Shown here piece after piece: positions 46,791-59,990 of a DNA stretch of 64,000 nucleotides (position 1 is its first letter; the number at the start of each line of letters is the position of its first letter). The stretch comes from Limonium bicolor (taxonomy: Eukaryota > Streptophyta > Magnoliopsida > Caryophyllales > Plumbaginaceae): the NCBI GenBank assembly GCA_023374045.1, contig CM041778.1:91632978-91696977 (forward strand), written 5' to 3'. The notes under the pieces are model-generated. The model saw only the letters and a program-made list of their open reading frames with translations. It ran no database searches and was not told the origin of the DNA. Made by a program: the position numbers and the translations under genes.

Positions 46791-49540
46791 GAGTTTGTAT
46801 AACTAATAAATGACAAAGTATGTCAAACACAGTAAATAGTGGATATAGTATTGCTCTACTCCGATCTGTAAGATATCCTACTCTTTAAAAACCCATTTAT
46901 AACGATATATATAGTAGTATATTTTTGGACAGTGTATAAATGACTCGTCAGCTGAAGTGCGCAAGAACAAATAGAAACAGTACTATGTCGGCCACGGCCG
47001 AAATTTCATTACCTTTACCATTCCCGACTCCTTCCTTTTATTGTTAGTTAGGACTAGGGGGACAGTTTTTACCACACCCGGAAATCTGATTTGATCAAAC
47101 CCATCAATGATGGTATGAGATAAAATTATATACCTATTTAATTTTTAGGTTAATTATGAATTAGCTATTAAATATTTTGTTGTATATGGGTTAAAAGTTT
47201 TAACCTAAATTTAAATTGACTTGTTTACTTAATTCAATAATAAATTAATAAATTAATTAATATGGAAAGGTGTTATTTGGATATGTATTAATTTTAAAAC
47301 TATCAGCAGTATAATACTAGTAAAATGTATTATACTTCTTTAGATCCATACAAATAATTCGTTAAATCCAAATACATTTTCTAGGCTATCTATATTCACC
47401 CTCAGTCTTTGTTTGAAAACCTAAATAATATGCCATTTATTGTTGTTGTCGTGCACAAACTTCATTCGCACTATTTCATTCACACAAATAATGGATATAT
47501 GTTAAGATTATTGACCCACATAACAGAATGTTAATTTGGAAAAATGACACAAAATGATTTAAAATAAATGACCGTCAAATGCATGCTTTTAGGAACAATT
47601 GATCATACTGTAGAAAAACAAGAGTATTGTATTAGATTAAATGGATTAGATTTGAATTAAATGATTTTATTTGGATATGGATTAAAAATTATATCCCGAT
47701 TATTTTTAGATTAGATATAATACAAATTTAATTGGATTGGATAGGATACCTTTAACACTACCTATGAAACCCAATTTCACCTCTTGTTAGGTCTATGTGA
47801 ATGTACGGATGAGCTCTGAGGCCTTCTATTTCACCGCTGTTTCCGCCGTTTATTCAGTTGAATTTCTCTCCACTGTCTGTACGTTTCTAACATATGCACA
47901 AATATTGCTACAAGATCAAGAACGAAATACCTAATTATGATTTTGTAACTTATTGGATTGTTACATTCACATATCGCTATCAATATTTTTAATATAATTA
48001 TGATACTATAACTTGTTAGTCTACACTATTTCTGTAACTGAGGAAAAATATTGCTAACAATCAATATAATACATAACTTATTCAAATAAAAAATCATTTT
48101 ATTTACTTTACCTGTATTTCGAAAATAGGGTTACTCTTAAACGTTCTTTTCAGGATAACCGAAGAAACTATAATAGTGATGCATTCAGATCAATAGATTA
48201 GACCTCTAAACTAGGTGACTCACAAAATTATTTTTAATAATTAAATAATAATTAAATAAATATAATAAAGTGAAGTTACGATAATTGAAATATTCATAAA
48301 TATTTAAAATAATTCTATTTAAATGTAAATTATTTTAGAGATAAATCTGAATTAAAAATAATCCATGTACATCTTCCAAATTACTTATACTATTAAAAAT
48401 AGGAGATAATATCTGTTTTATCCAAAAATTAATATATTTAGATAAAGTGACTGACTACTTAATTTAATAAATTTTTATGTTAAAAATAATTTAATTTAAA
48501 AGAAATATCATTTAAATTTAAGTATAGAACCTAAGACGCCCTCTGAACAAAGTGGAATGGAATAACTACCTGGATAGATAAATAAGACTGATAAATTGTG
48601 CCTCATCTATTTATCCATATGACGAAATACGAATAGATAAATGACTCGTATCATGACCATGAACGTCTGATCACGACTGCAGCTGGATATTTATCTCTAT
48701 GCATGCAGCACACTCAGATATTTTTTTCACCAGACTCAGATTTTCGCTCGTACCTTTCACTGTTTCACAATTTCAAATACAGTCCTACATTATTTATTTT
48801 GACGATTTACACGTATAGTCAATAGTTCTACTACATATCCAGCCCGCAGAAAACACAAAAGATAAGAGTGCGTGGAGGCTTACAATGTACTACGTGGCAT
48901 TAGTTGTACAAAAATTTTCATCTCATAACCGACCAATAAGAAACCGTAACATCGAAAGATTGTAGTGGAATTTGATAAGAATGCGCTTTCTATTTAATTT
49001 AATTAAATTAAATTAGGTTTTCTTAATCATTGCTGGGCTTTACGATCTTTATCATCATCATTGTTAAAGAAAGGACCCAAATGCAAAAAACGATAACAAA
49101 ACAATGTTATGTTAGTGTCGTGCCCAGATTAATTGAGTGTTTGAATTGGATCATTGCCAGTAAGCAACGGCCACATGGCAGCACCAAATTTCATATCTCA
49201 CGTCTTTTTTTACTTTACTTTGCGCCAAATATTTACTATTCCATCGGTTAATTAATAGTATTTGTCATTTTAGGTTATGACTTTTATTTAAAGTGTATGT
49301 CATTTTAGTTTTTTGACACATTTTTTATTTTAATCCTACTATTTAATATAAAATTAATTATTATCTTAATAAAAAAAGTAAAAAATAGGAATATACTATC
49401 TTAATAAATATACAAAATTTTAAAATGACAGATATTATGACTTTATTTATTAATCGAAACTGAAACCTATTCATAAGTCGTAATAGTGCCAAAAGCAGCA
49501 ACAAAGACTTTTCGATTATTGTTATCATATTTTTCATCAA
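46791..49540. other. Intergenic DNA left of the VEL gene
   Basis: AT-rich. A possible decayed MITE with inverted TGTCATTTT/AAAATGACA blocks lies at about 49241-49470. No gene was recognised. Confidence 0.4.
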
Positions 49541-49559
49541 CACGGTTTTGGACGTGACA

Positions 49560-50296
49560 GTAATTTCCAATTTTTGCCACAATCACCAGCAGCCAGCAGG
49601 TAGGTTACGTTACGGCCTACGGGCACGGATAAAGGGGCAAAATGGTAACATATCACGCCATAGTGGATCTACGGTTGATGGTGAGTTAGATAAAAAGAGA
49701 ATCTCGCCGGTTAATTACATGCAGCCGCTTTTATTCGTTCCTTCACTCCTTCTCCGTTTCTCCGCAGTCTCCCCTCTTCTTCCCTTTACTACCGTACCTC
49801 CTCCATCCACTCTGCCCTTCCCGTCCCGTCATCCTTTTCCTGCTCTCTTTGATTGCGATTTTTGTGTAGTACCGTACCATCAAATCGAAGCCTCCAATCC
49901 AAAGTCTCTCTTTCTCTCTCACACACACACATCTCTGTTTGTTTTACGGAGCAAGAGACAGTAGAAGGGCCTACCCGTACCCGATTATGACCTCCATCAT
50001 CTACAGTCGTCACGGATCCCCATGTCGCGGCGGTATTTCTATCTCATGCCTCGTAAATTGCTCTCTCTTGTTTGTTTTGTCTCCTCTTTCTTTCGTTTTC
50101 TTCTCCCCTTGTCCTTGTACAATCTCTCCGTTTATGGCTCGCTTCATTCTGAACGATTTTTTTATTGGTATAATTTCAATTAATATCAAACAACTGGCAC
50201 AGGTCGAAACGGCGATGCTTTCGCGTTGATTCCACAAATCCGCCGATTATTGCAACAGCTAACAAAACAATCGTGAAACACCGTCTCACACCCGTC
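49560..50296 (+). promoter_or_regulatory. Probable promoter and 5' leader of the VIL2-like gene
   Basis: Composition changes here to less AT-rich, pyrimidine-rich sequence with CT and CA repeats (49905-49932), typical of plant 5' leaders. It ends at a good splice donor (GTAAGT at 50297). The transcription start cannot be placed. Confidence 0.4.
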
Positions 50297-51277
50297 GTAA
50301 GTCTCGCCTTGAATCTACGATTCCCCGTTTGACCTTCATTTTTCTCTTTCTCCTTCCTTGCATTCAGCACTCTGATCTGGGAGTTTTATGTTCGCTTTGC
50401 AAGTCAATCATTGGGAGATTTCCTCCCTTTTATGTTATATTATATTCTTTCTTTCTTGTTCAATTTTTTTGTGTAATCTGGTAGTGCTAAAAGTCAGTGA
50501 AAGTGTTGCGTTCATTGGTTGAATGGCCGGTGGCCCACCACCGGCTGGCTATGAGCTAAGTGACAGCTAACCGGTTTAACCAGAATAGAATAATAGTAGT
50601 ACTAAAATGCAACCTCACCGATGGCAGCTGGTCAATGAAGTTAGGTTCCGCTCTTTATATTGCGTTCTTTATTTGTGTAGTAGAGTCATGAGTGGTTGAA
50701 TAAAGACACCTTCCGTCACTACCCAGTGTGGCTTTCTTTGCTTTGCTCTGCTTGTCTCTACTGTTGGATGTTCTTAGTGGAGGAATCTGTATATATATTA
50801 CTGTAGTCGAGTGGGTGGAGGTGGAGGGGGTGTCTGTCGTGTTGCCACACCACCACTTCTGATCTCTCTGCTTAATTTCGTGTCTGGCTTCTTTTCCTTT
50901 TCTTGTGGTACTAGTTATGCTGAACTATTCTAGCTTATCTATTCTGATCTCTCAGCTGCTGCTACCTGTTTCTTAGTATGCTAGTACTGTTTCTCTTCTG
51001 GTTTTCAAGTTTGACCGGCTTACCCATCTTGGATGATGTAATTTGCCTTGATCTGAGAAATACGGTACTGATACGCTGGCTAGCCAGCTATTTACTTGTA
51101 GAATCGTTAGCGTAATTTCAATTCATTGTTGCATTGGTTTTGCGCTATTCTAATTGTTCTTTTCCTTATATCTGGCCGTATCCACATTTCACTGGCTTGC
51201 TTGCAACCTAGATTTTTTGGTCGATTCTCAGTCTGTGTATCACTTTTTCTTATCCGGGACTTGTGCTTCTGATACAG
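50297..51277 (+). other. Inferred intron in the 5' UTR of the VIL2-like gene
   Basis: Donor CCGTC/GTAAGT and acceptor TGATACAG/AAGG, 20 bases upstream of the chosen ATG. The intervening ~980 bp is T-rich. This is a motif-based prediction. Confidence 0.4.
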
Positions 51278-51297
51278 AAGGGTACTACCGTATTACG

Positions 51298-53831
51298 ATG
51301 AGCATTGAGGAGAAGCGGGGACTAGTCTATGAATTAGCAAAGAGGCCTAATGCTGCATTTGAGATGTTACAGTCATGGAGCAGGCAAGATATCTTACAGA
51401 TACTATGTTTAGAGCTGGGGAAAGAGCGAAAATACACAGGTCTCACCAAGCTGAAAATCATAGAGAATCTTCTCAAGGTTGTGACCGATAAGACTCATCA
51501 GTGGAGAATAATAATGAAGCTGTTATAACCCACGAACAAAATGGACACGTCAACCCAAAAAGGCAGAAGAAATCATCATCAGATTATCACAATGCTGCTG
51601 GCCATCCACCACTATCTTTGGTCAAAGGCGAATGCACTGAGCTGACTGTATTCTGTACCAATTCGGCTTGCAGAGCTGGCTTGAGTCCCGAAGATAAATT
51701 CTGCAAGAGATGTTCATGCTGCGTTTGCCGTAAGTTTGACGATAATAAGGATCCGAGTTTATGGTTGACTTGTGGTTCAGAGGCTCCGTTTGATGGGGAT
51801 CTCGGTTGTAATATGTCCTGTCATCTTGAATGTGCTCTCAAGGATGAGCGATCTAGGATTGGGAAAATTGATGACAGGGTTGCTGAGGTTGATGGTAGCT
51901 TCTGCTGCTGTGTTTCTTGCGGGAAAACGAATGACCTGTTGAGGTACTTATTTCGTTTTCGTTAAATTGAACTTCATCTACTTCCAACACACATGAATTT
52001 ATTGCTGCTCGAATGACCTTCGTTGTTTTCTATCGGAGCTATATAGTAATGGCAATCTGAGTAATGGGATTCTGCAAATCTATTCCATAGTAGTACATTC
52101 AGTTCGAAAATGAAACACTCAATCTATGTGAATGATTTGTTCAGATGTTGGAGGAAACAATTAGCCATTGCAATGGAGGCCAGACGTGTAGATATACTAT
52201 GCTACCGTGTCTCACTCTGTCAGAGGCTGATGATATCTGGGTCCAAGAAGTATGAGAACCTATCCAAAATTGTGGAAGAAGCTGCAAATAAGCTCCAAGC
52301 TGAAGTCGGAGCTCTAAGTGGGATCGGCGCTGTGAAGATGGAAGGGGCATTGTCAACAGGATGTCTTGTGGACAAGAAGTTCAGAGACTCTGCGCCTCTG
52401 CGGTGGATTCACTTGATAAGATACTGTCTGAGATGGCTACTCGCCATTATCAACCTGTAGGTCAAGGTAAACGTCTCTAAGCAGTATCCACACTATATTG
52501 AACTGTTAGTGTCCTATCTATAAACTTTGTGTTATATGTATATATGAATGAGTGATCTTCAACTCATCCTTTTATATTAATCAAATCATAACCTTTGTCT
52601 TTTGTTTGAAGATTCAAAAGCTCCTGAAGTCAATAGCAAAACTATCCGATTTGAGGACATTGGGGCTACATGTGCCACATTGGTCTTGGATTCGCCCACC
52701 TACAACCCAACAGGGGATGATATGCGGAATGTTTGTTACGCAGTGTGGCATCGCAAGGCTGGTGAAGAGGATGACTACAAAACCTCCTCGGATCCAACCT
52801 GCACTATGTCTCCTCTTCAAACCCGGTTCTTCATGTCTGGGCTTACTCCATCGACGGAGTACATTATCAAGGTTGTCTGCTTCGATGATGGGTCCAGAGA
52901 GCTTAGCAGCTGGGAAACTCGGCTGATCACAGCGAGTGATGAATCCTCCTCCAGTAAGAAGGATGTGGATCATGTTCCCGGGTCAACCATTGTCGTCGAA
53001 AGAAGTCAAAGCCCTGTGACAAATTGTAGTACTCTCTCCATTGAAGATGAAGCTAATAACATTACTTGCACCTCGACCAGGGTGGTGGAGGTCGGCCACT
53101 GTATGATGAACTCTACCGAGAAAGCCGTGGATGCCACAAGTTCAGAAAGCGAGCAGCCGGTAAGCAGCAGGTTAGTGCTGATCCGCATGGTCAACATACC
53201 TGTACTAATTATGGACAATCTGGTGCCTTGAAGAAGCATGGAAACAATGGTTTCCCAGAAGTTTTAACGGGGAAGCAGCAAGTAAACCAGTGACAAATCA
53301 ACAACTTTAATGAGAACAGGGATGGAGATTGGACCATCTGTTGTTCAAAGACAACAGCTTGCGTTGCCATTAACTCCATGCCGATTAGACATGCTAGATA
53401 CAAGAGGACGGGGGAAGAAGGTTGAAGAAAAGAAAATAAATCTAGAAAAGAGTTCCTCCATCCTAGAAGAAGGCATGGAAGGTTGAGAACAATGAGAAGA
53501 AGGAGCAGACGTCTGGCGGGGGTGACATGACCCATCCAATAAGTGAGAATGAATCTGTCGCTGTAATGTGAAGGTGATGAGATGGCTTGAAATCTTGACA
53601 TATCTAGAAAAGCTTCAGCAAAATTCTTGACATGGTACAGCCTAAGACTCTACCCCAAAAGCGCGAGTGGTGAGGCATTTGTAAATGTGCTCATGGATGA
53701 TCCGCCTCACTAGCCGAGCAGCTTCTAGATGCTTTTGGGATATTGTATGCTTCGAGCGGCGGGCTGTAGCAAGAGAAAGAATTAGCAGGTGACGAGGTAC
53801 CATCTGTTTCTGTATGAAGCTTTGGCATTGA
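51298..53831 (+). CDS. VIL2: VIN3-like protein 2 / VEL1-like Polycomb accessory protein, frame-broken copy
   Basis: Nuclear PRC2-associated protein family that promotes H3K27 methylation in vernalisation and flowering control. Three coding exons are inferred: 51298-51943, 52145-52466 and 52612-53831, with GT...AG borders. The start is [16 protein letters not shown], matching the conserved VEL N-terminal block. The atypical PHD region ([16 protein letters not shown] and surrounding Cys/His) is at 51690-51940, and [20 protein letters not shown] opens exon 3. The FNIII domain is at about 52640-52935. VID-domain pieces ([31 protein letters not shown]) follow, ending in FCMKLWH at the stop. The summed exon length (about 2.19 kb) suits the family's usual ~700 residues. 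The frame shifts near 51498, 52342, 53230-53300, 53595, 53710 and 53808, while the protein similarity continues in the new frame. It is either a young pseudogene or intact with consensus errors. Confidence 0.85.
51944..52144 (+). other. Intron between PHD and coiled-region exons of VIL2-like gene
   Basis: Donor TTGAG/GTACTT and acceptor TTGTTCAG/ATGTT. Splicing joins NDLL-R-CWRKQ in frame, as in the family. Confidence 0.75.
52467..52611 (+). other. Intron upstream of the FNIII exon of VIL2-like gene
   Basis: Donor GTCAAG/GTAAAC and acceptor TTTGAAG/ATTCAAA. Joining gives [14 protein letters not shown], continuing into the FNIII domain. Confidence 0.75.
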
Positions 53832-54184
53832 CGATGACCAGGTCAAAACTAATCAGAAACTGCTAGTGTAGTAGTGCGCTTACCTCAACTCAAACGCCGT
53901 CCATTGCTGCTGGTAATCTGATACCGCGAATCTTATTCTTTGATCATGATCCAAATCTGAACTAGATCCTGATCGATTTTTATTCTTTGGTCAAGAAAAG
54001 AAATATTTCTGCAGCTGCCTGGAAGTGAGTAATTAACCCTCGCCAGCCAGTGTACGGCTGAATTGACCAACCATTTGATGGCAAAGATTAATAGGGTTTT
54101 TTTTTCCACCGATGAGCACCCCCGAATCTCTGTGATACATGATATTGTACGTAATTCATTGGGGTGAATTTAAGTAGCTGGGAT
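53832..54184 (+). other. 3' flank of the VIL2-like gene
   Basis: Probable 3' UTR followed by intergenic DNA. No polyadenylation site can be fixed from sequence alone. Confidence 0.4.
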
Positions 54185-54187
54185 TAT

Positions 54188-55115
54188 GGCTCTGTTCGGC
54201 ATGGCTGTTTTGGCAGCATAAATGCAGCATATTTGACAGTAGGAATGTGTTGGCATAAATGCAGTATTTTGTTGGCAGAAATGTGCTGGCATAAATGCAG
54301 CTATTTTGAAAACTGTTGTTTGGCAGTGCAGCATATATTGCAGCATGTTTGGTTAAATTAGTTATATGTAGTACGTTTTCCATTTTCATATTATAATTAT
54401 AATTTATTATATTACACTACGTAATTTTATTTTGTTAGTAAAAATAAATAAAAAAATTCACAAACAATAAAATTTTTATTTCTATTATTTAAACAAAACT
54501 TGTAACTCCTAAACAAATATTTTTATTATCTAAATTTTATAATTCTTACAATATAAAAACGTAAAAAAAAGAAAAAGTGGTTCAAATTTTCTGATAATGT
54601 TATGTGAATTTATTTAGTGAAATTATAACTTTTAATAATATATAATATTTTTGTAACTTTGTATGTTAATAAATTTATATGCATTCATATTTCTATATAC
54701 TATTTTAATATTTTAATTTATATATTAACAAGTGGTATATTTATTCGTTTTTTAATTTTATTAATCTATGTGGTATTACAAATAATATATTATAGATTTG
54801 TATTATAAATGTGATTTTTTTGTAAATTTGGCTAAAGATGTAGTACTATTTTTTATAAATGTAATTTGTAATAATAAGTAACTTGTAAAAAATTTCTTTT
54901 TTTTTTAAATCAATAGTCACAGTAATTGCATTGTGAAGTGAGTAAAGAAACGGAAGTGAAAGCATGAAAACGAAAAAGTATTATTTGCTGTGGGGCATTT
55001 ATGCTGACATTTATACTGTTTTAGGCGAACAGCAAAACAATAAAGGAGTCCAAAACAACATATCTGTATATTTATGCTGTCAAAAAATGCACATATATGC
55101 TGCAGGCGAGCATCC
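54188..55115 (+). mobile_element. Harbinger-like non-autonomous element with ATAAATGCAGC repeats
   Basis: 928 bp, starting GGCTCTGTTCGGCATGGC and ending with CAGGCGAGCATCC; TAT lies on each side (54185-54187, 55116-55118). Ends contain repeated GCATAAATGCAGC motifs on the left and inverted equivalents on the right; the core is AT-rich. The start resembles family C (GGCTGCGTTCGG), suggesting the same superfamily. The extreme termini match each other poorly. Confidence 0.6.
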
Positions 55116-55213
55116 TATGTGCCAGTTGTTGATTGAACAACTTTAGCGTTTAGTATTCAAAGCGTTCTGGCATAGCAGGTGTAGTCCAAGGAAAATAAGG
55201 GCATTGACACATA

Positions 55214-55449
55214 CTCCCTCCGTCCCACCTTGACCGTCCTATTTACTATTTGGATATGTCGTTTGACTTCAATTTTTAACATATAAGATAAATTAATTTG
55301 AAAATTTAAGTTTTGCATATGATTCCTTACATGATAAACTATATGATACAAAATTTAGTTTTATAAATTATTTAACCTTATATGTTTAATATTGAAGTGG
55401 AAAAACGTGCCAAAAAACAAACAGGACACTTATGACGGGACGGAGGTAG
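55214..55449 (-). mobile_element. Stowaway MITE, copy 3 (inverted)
   Basis: 236 bp starting CTCCCTCCGTCCCACC and ending GACGGGACGGAGGTAG, with TA at 55212-55213 and 55450-55451. It is the reverse complement of the other two copies. Confidence 0.92.
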
Positions 55450-55451
55450 TA

Positions 55452-56796
55452 GTAATTAAGATAAGTATATTAGATGACGTTTAAAGTTAATAAATTAGTT
55501 AATATATTATGGGAAAAAGCTAGAAAGACCTATATGGGTAGGTTAGAATTATTTGCATTTCATCATGGAGGTTAAACCTAAAAATACTAATAAAAATATA
55601 TAATATATTATGTACATGTTACAAATTTTAATTAAATATATATATAAAAGTATTAAGATTATTGGAAATAATAACTTATTATCTTTTTGCTTTATCATAT
55701 TAAGTGATTGTACCCTAATTCATTAAAATTTTAAAAAAACAAAATGACCAATATATTACTTGTTAAAATGTATAATTTGAAATTAATTTTGAAATAGTAA
55801 GTAATACTTTTTTTTTTGTCAAAAATAGTAATATACTTTTATAATCTTGTAGGTTTAAAAAAAAAATTAAATTAGTCAATATAGAACCTAATTTAATTTT
55901 TTTTATTATTCTTTAATGTATATACTTTATGTGATATTTTGTGAATTCAAAAGCATATTTAAACTAAATTTGATGATTGTGATAAGTATGAGAATTTTGA
56001 TCGTTTCATATGTCCCGTTAACGATGAAATTAACATGTGCAACTTGCGATTTCTAACGAATGAAAGAAACTTTGTGGCATCCAAGTATTTTCAAAAAGTC
56101 TTGATATTTTAAAAAAATTGGCATCTGGTAAATTTTCACAAAGTTTAATATGATTTATATAAAAAATTTTCAACAAAATTACAAAGCCACATAAACATAA
56201 AATACCTACTATATTATAAACATTACCATAAAAAATTATCATATTCTTTTAATAAAGTTTTGGTAGGGGTCTTTATCGTAAGGTTAAGCGGGTCATTCAG
56301 TTTTTTAAAAATTCATTAACCTACCATTCCGTTTACATTGGTTAACCATATTCAGGTTAATCATTTATGACAGACGGTAATTTAGGTTAACTGAAAACTA
56401 GGTACATATATTTTTTATTGTATATAACCCTGTGTAGATAACAAACTAGACAAACATATGTGCAAATAAAAAATCAAACCAACTATAAAACATCTAGTAT
56501 TTCAATGTCATTTGCAAACATGATTATATATACATAACATATAACACAAATACCGAATCCACACCATTATATAATCTCAGTTATCTAACACACATTATAT
56601 AATATATAACCCACACAATAATCGCAATGAATGATCAATTTGCTTAGATTCAAACAACATAATTACAACATGCTTACCAACAGAGTGATAAGAAATACAT
56701 CTCAAAAGATTCACCAAAAAATAACTATAATATACACTATCTATGTTGCTTACCTTGTTCTTCAATGCACATAATATATTACGTCATAGGAAAGCA
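55452..56796. other. AT-rich intergenic DNA
   Basis: No gene recognised. GGTTAA-type motifs near 56290-56400 may belong to the element that carries the adjacent tandem repeat. Confidence 0.4.
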
Positions 56797-56797
56797 G

Positions 56798-57756
56798 TGT
56801 TCTTTTTCTAAATTTTAGATTATCTTTGTTCAAGTTATCAAAATATAAGTTAAATAATCTACAAAAGACTTTCACTTACCAAATTATTTTAAAATATCAA
56901 AAACCAAAATAGATGACAAATATAACAGGTTAATCGCGTTGTAAAAGTTACATACCGTTATCGAAACCGTAATTGCCAAACTTAAACAATTTAGTTAACT
57001 TACCGCCAAAGACAATACGGTTAAATCAATTTAACGGTGTTCTTTTTCTAAATTTTAGATTATCTTTGTTCAAGTTATCAAAATATAGTTAAATAATCTA
57101 CAAAAGACTATCACTTACCAAATTATTTTAAAATATCAAAAACCAAAATAGATGACAAATATAACCGGTTAATCGCGTTGTAAAAGTTACATACCGTTAT
57201 CGAAACCGTAATTGCCAAACTTAAACATTTTAGTTAACTTACCGCCAAAGACAATACGGTTAATCAATTAAACGTGTTCTTTTTCTAAATTTTAGATTAT
57301 CTTCGTTCAAGTTATCAAAATATAAGTTAAAGGATCTACAAAAGACTTTCACTTACCAAATAATTTTAAAATATCAAAAACCAAAATAGATGACAATTAT
57401 AACCGGTTAATCGCGTTGTAAAGTTACATACCATTATCGAAACCGTAATTGTCAAACTTAAACAATTCAGTTAACTTTACCGCCAAAGACAATACGGTTA
57501 ATCAATTAAACGGTGTTCTTTTTCTAAATTTTAGATTATCTTCGTTTAAGTTATCAAAATATAAGTTAAAGAATCTACAAAAGACTTTCACCTACCATAT
57601 AATTTTAAAATATCAAAACTAAAATAGATGATAATATTACCAGTTAATCGTGTTGTAAAAATTACATACCGTTATCCAAACCGGAATTGTCAAATTTAAA
57701 CAGTTCAATTAACTTTACAGCCAAAGACAATTCGGTTAATCAATTAAATGGTATTA
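56798..57756 (+). repeat. Four-copy tandem repeat, unit about 239 bp
   Basis: Units begin GTGTTCTTTTTCTAAATTTT at about 56798, 57038, 57274 and 57514, giving steps of 240, 237 and 239 bp. Units 1-3 are highly similar; unit 4 is more divergent and loses similarity near 57756. Each unit contains CGCGTTGTAAAAGTTACATA, CCGTTATCGAAACCGTAATT and GCCAAAGACAATACGGTTAA blocks. It is non-coding. Confidence 0.93.
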
Positions 57757-58359
57757 TATAAATGATTGTTAGTACGATACGCACTAACAGACTTTTTTTG
57801 GACACCTAACCTAACTGTTGGGACGTTGGGGGGTCCTATATAACTTACATCAGGTCCACTCCTCGCTGCACTAAAATTACATAAGAAGAAATAATTGTAC
57901 AATTAACAAAAAAATTACACATTTAATGTATAATAAAACATGAATTTTTAATAGGTATAATATTTGTCGAATTACAGTTATTCCTTCTTTAATATACGAT
58001 TAGTTTACTGCAATGATAGCTAGAGTTGCATTTAGCATTTGCCATTTTGTAAATATCAAACAGGAATTGAAGGATAAAATTTCCTTCACGTGTATAGACA
58101 TGTATTTAGGCAGCCAAACTTGTAAGCACGACTGTACCGTACTGTATTTATCAAAATGCAAACCTTGAAGAAAAGGCACTTGGAGTTAGTGCACAAGTAT
58201 GGAACACACTGTACTGTATCAGTAATGTAAACAAATGAGCTTGGGCCAAATAATAGCTAAAGCTCGGGCTTGCCCCAATTAATTCGTATTTCTGTTCGGA
58301 GTGCTTTTCTTTTTTTTTTTTGTGCAGATGATATGCAAGGTTTTTATTATCATTAATGT
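57757..58359. other. Intergenic DNA
   Basis: No gene or repeat recognised. Confidence 0.4.
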
Positions 58360-59990
58360 ATTTAGGAAAAATTCACAATATGTATTTGTTTGATAATTCG
58401 TTGTGTTTTCTGATTTCACAACTTATTCTAGATATGCTTTTAAGAAGTTTCAAAATCTACGATGAATTTAAATAATGATCATTTTATCCTTAATATTATA
58501 AATCATGTTTTAAGTTGATAATATGCTTTATTAGGAATATTATATGAAATTTTATTAAAAAATTAAAATACTATAAATATAAAAAAAAACAAAATTCCAA
58601 CAAATACCCGAGGATTGGGCAAACTTCACAAAATACCTTAAAATTTACAACTTATTATAATATACCCCTAAGATTTTCATTTTCATTATTAAATAACCCG
58701 TTCAAAATTAACATTTATATGTTTTATAATCTCATTTTACCACTCGCACCATGTACTCTATAGTAACCTCAAAATTATAAAATTAACCGTTTTTAAAAAT
58801 ATATAAACTTGAATAAATATAATTAAAAATCATATAAATTTTTTAAAAGAATTAAGAAAATAAACAAAAATTCTAAACACACAAATAAAAACAATAATAA
58901 TTAAACTTCAAAAACTTAAACGAAAATGACTAAATGACAAAAAATGGACTTATTTTTTGAAAAAGACACGTTAATTGTTAAATGTACATAATTAAAGAAT
59001 ATTATAATGGTAACTTAAAATCGTAAAAAAATTATAACAATTAAATTAAATATAATAAATAATTAAATAATTTTATAATTATAAAATATTACCACATAAT
59101 TCAAAAATATCAATCATCACAATAAAATGATCATATTTTATGAAATCTTTATATTACTTATAATTTTTAAACGTTTTATTATATTTAATGTAATTGTTTT
59201 AACTTTATTTATAATATTTTTATCTCATTTTTCGTAAAAAAAATTCAATTGTTCGACATTTTAACAATTTATGTGCATTTTAAAAAATTATAATTGTTCA
59301 TTATTTAGTCATTTATCATATTTATTTTTAAATTTTAATGATGTTAAGTTTTTTTTGTGTTTTGTTGTTTCTATAAGTTTTAGTCATTTGTTTAAATTAT
59401 TTTAAAATTTCACATGATTTTTTTTATATTTGTTTAAGTTCTATACATTTTAAACAAAATTTTGACTATATACCTCTGAGGTTATTGCTATGACATAGTG
59501 CGAGGGGTAAAATGTGAATATGAAAAATTAATATATTAGAAATTTAACGAAGAGGTAACTTGTAATTAAAATGAAATCTTAAAGATAATTTGTACTAAGT
59601 TGTAAAACTTGGGGGTATTTTGTCAAATTTGTTAAGACCTTAAAAATATATGATGAAATATCACTATAATTATAAAAAAAATTGGAAACGTAATCAAACT
59701 ATAAAATAACATTGAAAATATATAATTGAATAAAATTTATATTACTTAAAATTTAAACATACATTTAAATGATTTTTATTAAATTTATAGTTTTATAGTA
59801 TTTTATTTATATTTGAAAATTTCATAAAATATCCGTGAATAATTTTTTTTTATATTTACACATTTGAAACATGATATACAAATAGTGATTATTAAAATCA
59901 TTCCACGGATTGAGGGTATATTGTGAATTTGAAAACTTTTTTAGGGATATATAAACAACAAGTTTAAAATATATAGCGAGTTGTTAAACT
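58360..59990. mobile_element. Nested fold-back elements, Mutator-like
   Basis: An inner inverted repeat pairs about 58610-58730 (GCAAACTTCACAAAATACC) with 59530-59640 (opposite strand ACAAATTTGACAAAATACC). An outer, more divergent pair links about 58365-58600 with 59650-59950, both with AATTCACAATAT near their ends. Non-coding and AT-rich. Exact ends and duplications were not resolved. Confidence 0.55.

Noticed and set aside
49548..49964. 138-codon plus-strand open frame upstream of the VEL gene
   Set aside because: Pro/Ser/Phe-rich translation of a pyrimidine-rich 5' leader with CT/CA repeats; no domain, and it starts before the gene-like composition begins.
56798..57756. Possible CRISPR-like or direct-repeat array
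   Set aside because: Units of ~239 bp are contiguous with no unique spacers, in an obvious plant genome. It is a tandem repeat.
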